Positions 1-8,514 are shown, counted from the stretch's first letter. The stretch is DNA of 53,982 bases from ZLKRG08 sp046094385 (GCA_046094385.1 JBJTHJ010000071.1:1-53982); one strand, 5' to 3'. Made by a program: numbers and translations. The notes: generated from the letters alone by a model not told the origin.

Positions 1-346
1 GCAATGGATAAATCGCATGTAGTTCTCTGCCGATTTGATCTGGATAATGAACACCATTGACACCCATGCACATTTCAAATAACAATTTATCGCGTAGCAC
101 TTTGGCAACTTCCACCAATTTCTCGCGCTTGATATGAAGAGTTAATTCGCCTCGATCGACAACTACCTTTTCAATCGCTTCGGAAAATTCTGGGTAAGCG
201 CGTTCTAAATCATCGGCAACTTGGTCGAAATAGCCACCATAAGGTCTCTCGGTAGAACCTGGATTTACTTGAACCCGTTGTAGCCCGCCATAACCTGAGG
301 TATCACCAGTGCCAGAGACGCCAAATGCGCCACGTTGATCGCTCAC
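1..346 (-). CDS. nuoC: NADH-quinone oxidoreductase subunit C (partial, 3' end outside window)
   Basis: Complex I peripheral-arm subunit linking the NuoB region to the rest of the hydrophilic arm. The visible N-terminal 115 residues start at a GTG whose last two bases lie in the nuoB stop (GTGA overlap). They have a Gly-rich opening (GTGDTSGYGGLQ), then the alpha/beta region containing TLHIKREKLVEVAKVLRD and CMGVNGVHYPDQIGRELHAIY, which fits the Complex1_30kDa fold. The reading frame runs off the left edge of the window. Assignment rests on this sequence plus position directly after nuoA-nuoB, the usual nuo order. Confidence 0.87.
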   Translation of the reverse strand, partial: MSDQRGAFGVSGTGDTSGYGGLQRVQVNPGSTERPYGGYFDQVADDLERAYPEFSEAIEKVVVDRGELTLHIKREKLVEVAKVLRDKLLFEMCMGVNGVHYPDQIGRELHAIYPL

Positions 347-900
347 GCCAACAAGCCTTTCTGTGCATGAGTAGGGATTGCGGCAAGTGCTGCTGCCTCA
401 ACTTCTCTGATGACCTGTTCGCGATTTACGCCTAACTTTCCTTGACCGATCTTCTCGTGCAATTTCAAAATCGCATCAAGCAACATCTCGGGGCGAGGCG
501 GGCAACCTGGCAGATAAATATCTACTGGCACTACGTGATCGACACCTTGGACTATCGCATAGTTATTGAACATGCCACCAGAAGATGCACATGCGCCCAT
601 AGCGATTACCCATTTTGGATTGGCCATTTGATCATAAATTTGGCGAAGTACTGGCGCCATCTTGTTTGATAGACGGCCGGCAACGATCATCAAGTCTGCT
701 TGACGTGGAGTTGCCGAGAAACGTTCCATTCCAAAACGAGAGATGTCGTACTTTGCCGCAGAACCAACTGCCATCATCTCAATGGCGCAACAAGCAAGAC
801 CAAATGTTGCGGGCCAGACCGAGGACTTGCGCATGTAATCTGCAAGATTTTCCACGGTGGTGAGTAAAAAGCCAGACGGTAACTTCTCTTCTAAACCCAC
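343..900 (-). CDS. nuoB: NADH-quinone oxidoreductase subunit B
   Basis: Complex I subunit carrying the terminal [4Fe-4S] cluster N2, which passes electrons to menaquinone. The four expected ligands are visible: tandem C37-C38 (GLACCAIEMM), C104 (MGACASSGG) and C133 (LPGCPPRPE). Length of 185 aa is normal. The start is GTG with a strong GGAGG 5 nt upstream. It is followed by nuoC through a GTGA overlap and preceded by nuoA, so it lies inside the nuo operon read leftward. Confidence 0.97.
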   Translation of the reverse strand: MGLEEKLPSGFLLTTVENLADYMRKSSVWPATFGLACCAIEMMAVGSAAKYDISRFGMERFSATPRQADLMIVAGRLSNKMAPVLRQIYDQMANPKWVIAMGACASSGGMFNNYAIVQGVDHVVPVDIYLPGCPPRPEMLLDAILKLHEKIGQGKLGVNREQVIREVEAAALAAIPTHAQKGLLA

Positions 901-938
901 GACGCCTCCGCTTTCGAAAGATTAATGATCAATTCCAC

Positions 939-1298
939 TTAATCCCATTCCAGTCCACCGCGTCGCCAGACATATGTAAATGCCACGAACACCGTTCCGA
1001 TAAAGATAACCATCTCTACTAAACCAAATAGGCCAAGTTGATCGAAAGTCACTGCCCACGGATATAAGAAGACCATTTCAATATCAAAAATAATAAAGAG
1101 CATTGCGGTTAAGAAGTACTTAACTGGGAAGCGACCACCTTCAGCGGCTTGTGGTGAAGGTTCGATGCCGCATTCGTAGGCATCTAACTTTGCGCGGTTG
1201 TAACGCTTTGGTCCGGTGATGGCGGCAACGCCCACCGAGAAGACCGCAAAGCCGAAGCCCAGAGCGCCGATGACCAGGATCGGAACATATGGATTCAC
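939..1298 (-). CDS. nuoA: NADH-quinone oxidoreductase subunit A
   Basis: Small membrane subunit of complex I, 119 aa with three predicted membrane segments (about residues 6-28, 62-84, 90-110). The family signature YECGIEPS with its conserved Cys is in the cytoplasmic loop at about residues 41-48, and the conserved acidic stretch LFIIFDIEMVFLYPWA follows. Start is GTG. There is no SD; instead TAGTAT lies exactly 6 nt before the GTG, so nuoA is probably the leaderless first gene of the operon. Confidence 0.95.
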   Translation of the reverse strand: MNPYVPILVIGALGFGFAVFSVGVAAITGPKRYNRAKLDAYECGIEPSPQAAEGGRFPVKYFLTAMLFIIFDIEMVFLYPWAVTFDQLGLFGLVEMVIFIGTVFVAFTYVWRRGGLEWD

Positions 1299-1304
1299 CC
1301 TGTA

Positions 1305-1310
1305 ATACTA
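1305..1310 (-). promoter_or_regulatory. -10 box of nuoA (leaderless start)
   Basis: TAGTAT read on the minus strand, 6 nt before the GTG of nuoA. A transcript starting 7 nt downstream of the box would begin at the start codon itself. No convincing -35; the best 17-bp-spaced hexamer is TTCGCC. Confidence 0.5.
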
Positions 1311-1334
1311 AGCGTGGGAATTGGTTAGGCGAAA

Positions 1335-2030
1335 TTAAAAGGGCGCGTTGGCGCTGTGAACTGAAACAATTCCGAAGGTCAGGTTGCGCCATCTCGCCCC
1401 TTGCCACCCAGCGGCCTCAATTCGAGCCGCAAGCGCTTGCTGATTGGGCCAGGCTCTGATGGATTCGGCCAGATACTGGTAGGCATCAGGGTTGGAGCTA
1501 GTGAATTTTGCGATATTTGGCAACGCTTTCATGAGGTAATTCAGGTAGAGCGATTTAAATGGTTTCCAAGTAGGTTGGCTAAATTCGCAGACCACTAAAC
1601 GGCCACCAGGTTTGGTAACACGTAACATCTCTTTGAGCGCTTTATCGAAATCAACGGTGTTGCGCAATCCAAATGAGATTGTCACCAAATCAAATTCTCG
1701 ATCTTTAAATGGCAAGTTCAAAGCATCTGCTTTGGTAAAAGGTAGATAGGGATGCCTTAATCTTCCCGCTTCTAGCATGCCATCTGAAAAATCTGCCGGG
1801 ATAACTTTTGCGCCAGCTTTTGCAAGAGGTACCGAAGATGAACCAGTGCCTGCTGCTAAGTCCAAAATATCCATTCCTGGTTTTGGATCAATTATCTGAG
1901 TCGTCTGCTTACGCCAAATCTTGGTCTGACCCAAACTCAGTAAATCATTAACTAAGTCATAACGCTTGGCAACGCCATCAAACATGGCTGCAACTTCATC
2001 GGGATTCTTATCCATATTTGCGCGAGACAT
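1335..2030 (-). CDS. menG: Demethylmenaquinone methyltransferase
   Basis: SAM-dependent C-methyltransferase of the UbiE/MenG family that makes menaquinone from demethylmenaquinone, the last step of the pathway. The SAM-binding motif DILDLAAGTGSSS is at about residues 54-66, the family signature FDGVAKRYDLVNDLLSLG near the N-terminus, and the LVTISFGLRN post-motif near residue 120. The 231-aa length is typical. It lies between nuoA downstream and the divergent menF, and is the only men gene at this end read leftward. A weak SD (AAGG) lies about 13 nt before the ATG. Confidence 0.95.
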   Translation of the reverse strand: MSRANMDKNPDEVAAMFDGVAKRYDLVNDLLSLGQTKIWRKQTTQIIDPKPGMDILDLAAGTGSSSVPLAKAGAKVIPADFSDGMLEAGRLRHPYLPFTKADALNLPFKDREFDLVTISFGLRNTVDFDKALKEMLRVTKPGGRLVVCEFSQPTWKPFKSLYLNYLMKALPNIAKFTSSNPDAYQYLAESIRAWPNQQALAARIEAAGWQGARWRNLTFGIVSVHSANAPF

Positions 2031-2046
2031 AGAGCGTATTCTGCCT

Positions 2047-2075
2047 TATCTAATCTGATGAATTTGACCGTTGAC
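2047..2075 (-). promoter_or_regulatory. Possible menG promoter
   Basis: On the minus strand GTCAAC (2075-2070) and TAGATA (2052-2047) are separated by 17 bp. The -10 is good and the -35 poor. The -35 falls inside the right half of the inverted repeat at 2056-2082. Confidence 0.3.
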
Positions 2076-2082
2076 TTCATCA
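2056..2082. promoter_or_regulatory. Inverted repeat in the menG-menF spacer, possible operator
   Basis: Perfect 7-bp arms, TGATGAA and TTCATCA, separated by 13 bp. It overlaps the predicted menG -35 region. No known regulator motif is recognised. A second short palindrome (CACT-TTCA-AGTG) follows at about 2102-2113. Confidence 0.35.
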
Positions 2083-2159
2083 CACCCTTAATCACGTCGA
2101 ACACTTTCAAGTGATTTAGGAGTATCGCCGAAGGTTTAGACTTGAAGTATTGGCAATAA

Positions 2160-2193
2160 ACTTCTAGGAGACTTCTAGGAGATTTCTGGGAAG
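2160..2193 (+). repeat. Tandem 11-mer in the menF leader (2 exact copies plus one degenerate)
   Basis: ACTTCTAGGAG occurs at 2160-2170 and again at 2171-2181. A degenerate third copy, ATTTCTGGGAAG, spans 2182-2193. Each exact copy holds an SD-like AGGAG and a CTTCT that can pair with AGGAG (one G-U). The array ends 3 nt before the real SD (AAAGGAG, 2196-2202) of the TTG-initiated menF. Confidence 0.7.
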
Positions 2194-2207
2194 TTAAAGG
2201 AGCTTTT

Positions 2208-3419
2208 TTGGCTACTCGAATCACAACCGTCCGGCTTGGCACGCATCTGCCATTGCTGGAGTTGCTACCTGATTTTGATACCCCGCTTGCCTGGGTTCGA
2301 AATGGGGAAGGCCTGGTCGGTTGGGGGGTTTTCGCATCCAAGAAAGTAAGTGGGCCAAAGCGTTTTGAGCAAGCCCGACAATGGTGGCATCAGCAGTTAG
2401 ATGATTTTGAGATTGAAAATGAACTACATGGCCCTGGTACCGGACCGATTCTTTTCACCTCATTCTCCTTTGATGAGAATGAAGAATCAGAATTAATAAT
2501 CCCAAAGGTAATTGTGGGGGTAAGAAATCAATCAACGTGGATCACTTGGATTGGCGATATCCCTCAACCTAAATTGGCAGAGCGCAATCAGCTTGGCGAA
2601 CTACCAAAAGTAAATTGGTTGGATAGCGATATCACTTCATGGAAGAAGAAAGTCAACGAAGCAGTCAAATTTATCCAGAGCGATTCTTTGGATAAAGTGG
2701 TGTTGGCTCGTGAGCTGATCGCACATTCTGACGCGCCTATTGATGCACGAATTGTTTTGCGTAACCTTGCCAAGGATTACCCTGGTACTTGGGTTTACTC
2801 AAATAATGGTCTAGTCGGTGCTACCCCCGAGCTTCTAGTAAGACTTAATAATTCGATGGTGGTCTCAAGGATTTTGGCTGGCACAATCAGTAAAACCGGA
2901 GATGACAACAAGGATCTTGCTTTAGCAGCATCACTTGCCAGATCTTCCAAGGATCTGGAAGAACACGAATATGCTGTTCGATCTGTGGCTGATGCGTTAG
3001 AACCCTTCTGCAAGTCAACCAATGTTCCTGAAGCGCCATTCGTGCTACATCTATCAAACGTTATGCATCTAGCGACCGATGTAACGGGAGCGATCAAAGA
3101 GGGCCATAAAGTCACCGATATCTTCACCTTGCTGCAGAAACTCCACCCTTCGGCAGCAGTATGTGGCACCCCTACTCAAGGCGCTGCTAAGTTGATTAGA
3201 GAGTTAGAAGGAATCAATCGCAGACGATATGCAGGTCCAATCGGTTGGATCGATGCTAAAGGTGATGGCGAGCAAGGGATTGCTCTTCGTTGTGGCTACA
3301 TCACTGGGAATGAGATTCACGCTTTCGCAGGCTGTGGCATCGTGGCCGGTTCGGATGCCGACCATGAGGTAGCCGAGAGTCAGGCTAAATTTCTACCGAT
3401 AATTAATGCGCTTCGCTAA
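2208..3419 (+). CDS. menF: Isochorismate synthase
   Basis: Converts chorismate to isochorismate, the committed step of menaquinone synthesis. The 403-aa chorismate-binding fold shows GATPELLVRL, the AGTISKTG segment, EEHEYAVRSV, LHPSAAVCGTPTQGA and GPIGWIDAKGDGEQGIALRC near the C-terminus. The start is a TTG at 2208 supported by AAAGGAG six bases upstream. The leader carries an unusual tandem repeat (2160-2193), so translation may be controlled. It is divergent from menG, and its 3' end overlaps menD by 17 bp tail to tail. A salicylate synthase is a possible alternative, but the men context makes MenF far more likely. Confidence 0.93.
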   Translation: MATRITTVRLGTHLPLLELLPDFDTPLAWVRNGEGLVGWGVFASKKVSGPKRFEQARQWWHQQLDDFEIENELHGPGTGPILFTSFSFDENEESELIIPKVIVGVRNQSTWITWIGDIPQPKLAERNQLGELPKVNWLDSDITSWKKKVNEAVKFIQSDSLDKVVLARELIAHSDAPIDARIVLRNLAKDYPGTWVYSNNGLVGATPELLVRLNNSMVVSRILAGTISKTGDDNKDLALAASLARSSKDLEEHEYAVRSVADALEPFCKSTNVPEAPFVLHLSNVMHLATDVTGAIKEGHKVTDIFTLLQKLHPSAAVCGTPTQGAAKLIRELEGINRRRYAGPIGWIDAKGDGEQGIALRCGYITGNEIHAFAGCGIVAGSDADHEVAESQAKFLPIINALR

Positions 3420-4887
3420 AACTTGATTGCGCTTTCTTAGTTAGCTCTTTGATCAACTGGGCATTGCCCTGGCGATCTGGCATCTTCAAAATCGCGATCT
3501 CAAATCCATTGACTGATTCCAAGAAGGTCTTTAACGCACTTAAATCTGAAATTTCGCTTACCTTTACCTTAAAAGATCGGGCAATTGCCGCCAAGTCATG
3601 TCCATGCGCTGTGCCAAAAATCTTTTCAAAACCGGTCACACCAGCTTGTGGCAGGGTCGAGAAGATTCCGCCTCCATCGTTATTTATCACCAGCAATTTC
3701 AAATTAATGGACTCTTGATTTACCAGCGCTGTTAAATCGTGCAGAAAGGCGAGGTCTCCAATTACGGCATAGGTGCACTCTGACTTTGAAGCAATTCCAA
3801 GCGCAGTTGAGATATTCCCATCAATTCCGGCTAGGCCACGATTTGCTAAGACTCTAACGCCGGCGCGTGGCTTAGCAAAAGCTTCTAAGTCACGAATTGG
3901 CCGAGAAGAGGATACATAAAGCGTAGCGCCGTTGGGTAGGCAAGCTGCAATGCATTGTGCAACTGCTGGTTCGCTCCAAGAATCCAAATTTATAAACTCA
4001 GATTGAATCTTCCAATGTTTAGCGCTTCCATTAATCTTTGGAACTGATTCGAAAATCTTGGTTGCACTACGTTTTGGATCTATCCGCCTGGCTCGCTGAT
4101 CAATCACGAAAGTTGCTTTCGCTTTTGAAATCAATTTATTTGTCGATCTGGAAAGCGTGGTTCTACCCACGACCACGGCCCAATCAACTTCCAAGTTAGC
4201 TGCAATTAAGGATGCTTGTGGAATTGCATTTGGGTAAGCCAATGGATTCTCCGCAATTATCGGCACTGCCAATTCCTTGGCAAATTCGGTGACATCCACC
4301 GCATCATGGCCAATTACCAATATGCCTTTGCCTTCAGGAATATGGAACTCCTCAGGCTTAGTAGCGGTAGCTACGAGCTTCCGGTGCGATAAATTGCCAA
4401 GCCAATTGCTTTTGTCATCTGAAAGTAGTGGTTCATCGAATTGCACATTGATATGTGTTGGACCAGTGATTTTCAATTCATAATCCGTGCCATGGTAAAA
4501 GCGACCACAATTGAAAATGTTCACTTGATTGGTTGTTTGATTAGCACCAGTTTGATGTAGCCGCTCGGGGCGATCGGCGCTCAAAACAATAAGTGGAATA
4601 TCGCTATGAAAAGCCTCTAAAAACGCAGGATAGTAATTGGCTACTGCAGTACCGCTGGTGCAAACCACCACGGCGGGAAAGCGGGTGGCTTTAGCAATAC
4701 CCAGTGCGAAGAATCCTGCGGTACGTTCATCGATTCGCACATGTAAATTGACCAAACCGCGCTGCTCGGCTTCATAGAGTGCAATTGATAGCGGTGCATT
4801 TCTAGAGCCTGGACTTAGGACAAATTCGGTGACGCCGTGTTCGATGAAGTCACGGATGATCGACCGGGCTAATTCCGTGCTTGCCAT
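3403..4887 (-). CDS. menD: SEPHCHC synthase (2-succinyl-5-enolpyruvyl-6-hydroxy-3-cyclohexene-1-carboxylate synthase)
   Basis: Thiamine-diphosphate enzyme joining isochorismate and 2-oxoglutarate, second step of the pathway. The N-terminal Pyr domain has EFVLSPGSRNAPLSIAL (20-36) and VCTSGTAVANYYPAFLEA with its conserved acidic residue. The C-terminal PP domain carries GDLAFLHDLTAL followed by the NNDGGGIFS metal-diphosphate motif. At 494 aa it is shorter than the roughly 550-aa E. coli enzyme, with the central domain reduced. The ATG lies inside the end of menC (19-bp overlap), so translation is probably coupled. Confidence 0.95.
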   Translation of the reverse strand: MASTELARSIIRDFIEHGVTEFVLSPGSRNAPLSIALYEAEQRGLVNLHVRIDERTAGFFALGIAKATRFPAVVVCTSGTAVANYYPAFLEAFHSDIPLIVLSADRPERLHQTGANQTTNQVNIFNCGRFYHGTDYELKITGPTHINVQFDEPLLSDDKSNWLGNLSHRKLVATATKPEEFHIPEGKGILVIGHDAVDVTEFAKELAVPIIAENPLAYPNAIPQASLIAANLEVDWAVVVGRTTLSRSTNKLISKAKATFVIDQRARRIDPKRSATKIFESVPKINGSAKHWKIQSEFINLDSWSEPAVAQCIAACLPNGATLYVSSSRPIRDLEAFAKPRAGVRVLANRGLAGIDGNISTALGIASKSECTYAVIGDLAFLHDLTALVNQESINLKLLVINNDGGGIFSTLPQAGVTGFEKIFGTAHGHDLAAIARSFKVKVSEISDLSALKTFLESVNGFEIAILKMPDRQGNAQLIKELTKKAQSSFSEAH

Positions 4888-5822
4888 ACTTCAAAACTAT
4901 CGCGAATTCGCACTTCCCACCATTTAGTGCGTTCTGGTGAAGCTTGATATTTAGAAAGTCCCACTGGAGTAACAGTGCAGACGCTCATCTTCCCATCTAC
5001 TATCGGTAGATCTGCTACATCATTGGCGAGCAAACGTCCGGTTGCCAAACCAGAAGCAAAATTCAAGTTAGGTAGCGCTGCGGCCAGTCGAATTCCGTGG
5101 GAGATACCAACTGCAGATTCCAATGCACTTGAGACCACTGCCGGAAGTTTGTGGTGCTTAGCAATCTCTAGCGCACGTTTGATGCCACCTAATGGGGAGA
5201 CTTTCAACATCAAGATATCCACAGCTCCGGCTAAATCAATGGCAAAGGGATCTTGAGCCTTTCTAATGACCTCATCACCAGCCACCGGAATCGGTAATTG
5301 CAATTCACGTAGCTCCTCTAAGGTTGAAACTGGTTGCTCTATATATTCAATTCTCTCAATTCCAATTTCATCGATGATCTTCGCGACTGCAGATTCGGCT
5401 TCCTTCACGGTCCACCCACCATTTACATCTAATCTGATTCGAAGATTCTGGTTTACCGAAAGCACATTTTTAATTCTTGCAATATCCAGCGCTAATTCAC
5501 GGCCAACTTTTATTTTCACTACTTTGACACCGGGATACCAGCCCAAGATATTTGTTACCTCAACTTTGCTATCTACATCAGGTAAGGTGGCATTTACCTC
5601 AATCTGCTCCCGATACAGAGCAGGTAGAGTGCCAAATGCAGCTTCAATACCAGCGCCTAACCAATGAGCCGCCTCTACCGCTTGATATTCAAGAAATGGC
5701 GAGAACTCTCCCCAACCATTTGGACCTTTGAAGAGTGCGACCTCTCTATTTGTTATAGATCGAAAATTGGTTCGCGTTGGCAAAGAGAGCACCTGAAGCG
5801 ATGCCAATATTTCATTTAACAT
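4869..5822 (-). CDS. menC: o-Succinylbenzoate synthase
   Basis: Enolase-superfamily dehydratase making o-succinylbenzoate from SHCHC. Visible catalytic elements are the KIKVGR lysine pair, the three metal ligands in RLDVNGGW, IEYIEQPV and VAGDEVIR, and the second lysine in LMLKVSPLGG. Length is 317 aa. The ATG shares one base with the menB stop (TAATG) and the 3' end overlaps menD, giving the block menB-menC-menD read leftward. Confidence 0.94.
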   Translation of the reverse strand: MLNEILASLQVLSLPTRTNFRSITNREVALFKGPNGWGEFSPFLEYQAVEAAHWLGAGIEAAFGTLPALYREQIEVNATLPDVDSKVEVTNILGWYPGVKVVKIKVGRELALDIARIKNVLSVNQNLRIRLDVNGGWTVKEAESAVAKIIDEIGIERIEYIEQPVSTLEELRELQLPIPVAGDEVIRKAQDPFAIDLAGAVDILMLKVSPLGGIKRALEIAKHHKLPAVVSSALESAVGISHGIRLAAALPNLNFASGLATGRLLANDVADLPIVDGKMSVCTVTPVGLSKYQASPERTKWWEVRIRDSFEVWQARN

Positions 5823-6694
5823 TACGGACGCTTTGGAAATTTTCCAAAATTAGGCGGACGCTTCTCTTTGTAAGCATCGCGTCCCTCTTGGCCCTCTTCT
5901 GTCATATAGAACAAGAGTGTGGCATCTCCAGCTAGCTGTTGGACGCCTGCTAAACCATCATCTGCCGCGTTTAGCCCAGCTTTTAATAACCTCAATGCAA
6001 GTGGCGAATTCTGTAACATCTCACGAGCCCATTGCACCGTTTCCGCTTCTAACTCTTTAAGCGGCACCACGGTATTTACTAGACCCATCGCTAAGGCTTC
6101 ATTGGCATCATATTGTCGGGTTAAGAACCAGATCTCCCGTGCTTTCTTCTGTCCTACATGTCTTGCTAAAAGCCCTGCGCCGTAACCGCCATCGAATGAG
6201 CCAACCATCGGACCGGTCTGGCCGAATTTCGCATTTTCAGCTGCAATTGTTAAATCACAAACCACATGTAGCACATGGCCGCCACCAATTGCCCAACCTG
6301 CCACCATTGCAATTACTGGTTTTGGCATTCTTCGAATTTGCACCTGCAAATCCAAAACATTTAAACGGCCAATACCTTTACTTCCCACTTGATCATCACC
6401 AATGTAGCCATCGTCGCCTCGAGTGTTGATATCGCCACCAGAACAGAATGCTTCATCACCTGCTCCCGTGAAGATAACCACACCTACATTTTCATCGTCA
6501 CGCGCTAAATCAAAAGCCTCTTTTAATTCGATGATGGTTTGTGGTCGAAAGGCATTACGAACCTGCGGACGATTTATAGTGATCTTTGCGATTCCCTCTG
6601 CAGTTTCATAAATAATGTCTTGGAAATCTTTTGCGCCTTTTACCCAAGCAGGAATACTTCGGCTTGGGAACTCCCGCTTGATTGGCTTGCTCAT
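5822..6694 (-). CDS. menB: 1,4-Dihydroxy-2-naphthoyl-CoA synthase
   Basis: Crotonase-fold ring-closing enzyme that makes DHNA-CoA from o-succinylbenzoyl-CoA. The oxyanion-hole segments EAFCSGGDINTRG and AIGGGHVLHVVCDL are present, as is the MenB-specific QTGPMVGSFDGGYGAGLLAR. Length 290 aa is typical. No SD is seen. A TAGGCT box ends 7 nt before the ATG, so the mRNA is probably leaderless. It is divergent from menE with only 21 bp between the start codons. Confidence 0.96.
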   Translation of the reverse strand: MSKPIKREFPSRSIPAWVKGAKDFQDIIYETAEGIAKITINRPQVRNAFRPQTIIELKEAFDLARDDENVGVVIFTGAGDEAFCSGGDINTRGDDGYIGDDQVGSKGIGRLNVLDLQVQIRRMPKPVIAMVAGWAIGGGHVLHVVCDLTIAAENAKFGQTGPMVGSFDGGYGAGLLARHVGQKKAREIWFLTRQYDANEALAMGLVNTVVPLKELEAETVQWAREMLQNSPLALRLLKAGLNAADDGLAGVQQLAGDATLLFYMTEEGQEGRDAYKEKRPPNFGKFPKRP

Positions 6695-6700
6695 GCGCCT

Positions 6701-6707
6701 TAGCCTA
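6701..6707. promoter_or_regulatory. Shared symmetric -10 element for menB and menE
   Basis: The heptamer TAGCCTA gives a TANNNT box on both strands. TAGCCT (6701-6706) points to menE, 9 nt before its ATG. TAGGCT (6707-6702) points to menB, 7 nt before its ATG. The two -10 boxes overlap by five bases, so polymerase can occupy only one direction at a time. Confidence 0.55.
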
Positions 6708-6715
6708 CGGGGGTA

Positions 6716-7681
6716 ATGGAAAACGAAGCAAAGTCAGCAGACGCTAAAAGCCCTTATAGATACGAGGAATCGTGGTCTATTACACAGGCAATGGCAGAAC
6801 TCTCAGAAGCGCTTCGCCGTGGCCACGATGTTGCAATAAAAACCAGTGGTTCAAGTGGTACCCCAAAAGAAATTTTGTTACCTGCAAGTGCTTTGATATT
6901 TAGCGCTCGAAATTCCAATAATTACCTAGGTGCAAAACCCGGCGAGAGATGGTCGCTATTGCTATCTCCGACACACACCGCTGGTATCAATGTCTTGGTT
7001 AGGTCAATGGAATTAGGCACCGAACCTGTGACTGTCAAACAGAGCGCTGATTACTCTGCAATCGTTCCAACCCAACTTTATCGGGCTTTAAATGAAGACT
7101 CTGAATTGCTCGCACACTTGAGAAGCTGCAAGAAAGTATTGGTAGGTGGCGCTGCTATCGACCCCGAACTCCTTCTAAAAGCAACCAACGCTGGCATCAA
7201 CTGTGTCACCACTTACGGAATGACTGAAACTTGTGGTGGTTGTGTTTATGACGGGGTGGCACTTCCTGGAGTGGAGATCAAGATTGGCGAAACTATAGAG
7301 ATCAAAGGAGCGATGCTGGCCAAAGTTCCAACCATAGATGGCTATTTCGTTACTAACGATCTTGGATATCTAAAGGATGGAAAATTATTCATAACCGGAA
7401 GAATTGATGACGTGATAATCAGTGGTGGCAAGAACATCTCACTTAGCGCCATCGAAAGTTTGCTCGGTTTCAACTATGGCGCTGCTGGAGTTCCAGATTC
7501 AAAGTGGGGTACCGCGCTCATAATCGCAACTACCGACCAAGATTCCGAGTCCAAGATTCAATCCCAGCTTCAAACTGCCTTTGGCGTCAAGGCAAAGAGC
7601 ATCATTAGAGTTGAAGCAATTCCGAGAACCGAGCTACAAAAAGTAGATCGTGCAGCGCTTGGTAAGTTACTCCCAAGATGA
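6716..7681 (+). CDS. menE: o-Succinylbenzoate-CoA ligase (short form)
   Basis: Adenylate-forming ligase activating o-succinylbenzoate with ATP and CoA. The core motifs are TSGSSGTPKE (43-52), TTYGMTETCGG (about 168-178), GRIDDVIISGGKNIS and the C-terminal catalytic Lys in ELQKVDRAAL. At 321 aa it is much shorter than the E. coli protein (about 450), because the region before the phosphate-binding loop is nearly absent, as in other actinobacterial MenE. The start is uncertain: ATG 6716 is used here because of the promoter spacing, and ATG 6791 (MAELSEAL) is an alternative. The stop overlaps menA (ATGA). Confidence 0.9.
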   Translation: MENEAKSADAKSPYRYEESWSITQAMAELSEALRRGHDVAIKTSGSSGTPKEILLPASALIFSARNSNNYLGAKPGERWSLLLSPTHTAGINVLVRSMELGTEPVTVKQSADYSAIVPTQLYRALNEDSELLAHLRSCKKVLVGGAAIDPELLLKATNAGINCVTTYGMTETCGGCVYDGVALPGVEIKIGETIEIKGAMLAKVPTIDGYFVTNDLGYLKDGKLFITGRIDDVIISGGKNISLSAIESLLGFNYGAAGVPDSKWGTALIIATTDQDSESKIQSQLQTAFGVKAKSIIRVEAIPRTELQKVDRAALGKLLPR

Positions 7682-8514
7682 ATCGTTGGCTAATTGGTGC
7701 GCGGCTTCGCACTCTACCTGCAGTAGTCACGCCGGTACTGGTGGCGATTGCTCTTTCGTATCCGAAATTTAATTTGATAAATGCGCTTTTGGCGCTGATA
7801 GTGGGGCTGGCACTTCAAGTAGCGGTTAATTATGCAAATGATTACTCAGATGGCATTAGAGGCACAGATTTAAAACGAATTGGCCCTACTAGGTTGGTGG
7901 CAAGTGGCTTAGCCACTGCCGCAGAGGTAAAACGCGCTGCTTTATTCTCATTCGCGAGTGCCGCAATAGCAGGCGCTTATCTTTCAGCGCGAAGTAGCTA
8001 TTGGTTAATGTTGATCGGAGCAAGTGCGATCATTTCAGCTTGGCGCTACACCGGCGGAAAGAATCCTTACGGCTACCGTGGCTTAGGTGAGATCTATGTA
8101 TTTGTCTACTTTGGTTTGGTGGCAACTATCGGAACTTACTTCACTCAGACAGGAAAGATAGAGATTGAAGCGGTCCTAGCTGCTATTTCAAATGGTGCGA
8201 TCTCATGTGCGCTATTGATGGTCAATAACATTCGAGATCTTGATGGTGATGCCAAGGCAGGCAAGCTGACCTTTGCAGTGAGAATCGGAGAGACTCGTGC
8301 ACGCCGTTTCTTTATGTTCCTGATATTTGTAGCGATCTTCACTGGCTTTTCCATCTCAATTTTGGTCGCTTTAGGAATATTCCCGGCCATTAAATTATTA
8401 AATGAGATAAAGTACAAAAAAGGCGCTGAGCTAATTTCGGTACTCGAAGCAACCGGCAAATTCCAGTTGATTACCGGAGTACTGATCTCGCTCGGTTCAT
8501 TGATTGGCTTATAA
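7678..8514 (+). CDS. menA: 1,4-Dihydroxy-2-naphthoate polyprenyltransferase
   Basis: UbiA-family membrane enzyme that attaches the polyprenyl tail to DHNA. It has about eight membrane segments. The first Asp-rich motif is NDYSDGIRGTD (about 59-69) and the second is NNIRDLDGDAKAG (about 184-196), the metal-diphosphate sites of the family. The 278-aa length fits. It starts inside the menE stop (ATGA) and is the last gene of the rightward men pair. Confidence 0.95.
   Translation: MNRWLIGARLRTLPAVVTPVLVAIALSYPKFNLINALLALIVGLALQVAVNYANDYSDGIRGTDLKRIGPTRLVASGLATAAEVKRAALFSFASAAIAGAYLSARSSYWLMLIGASAIISAWRYTGGKNPYGYRGLGEIYVFVYFGLVATIGTYFTQTGKIEIEAVLAAISNGAISCALLMVNNIRDLDGDAKAGKLTFAVRIGETRARRFFMFLIFVAIFTGFSISILVALGIFPAIKLLNEIKYKKGAELISVLEATGKFQLITGVLISLGSLIGL

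Noticed and set aside
442..863. Plus-strand ORFs over nuoB
   Set aside because: Antisense shadows of a well-conserved gene without start signals.
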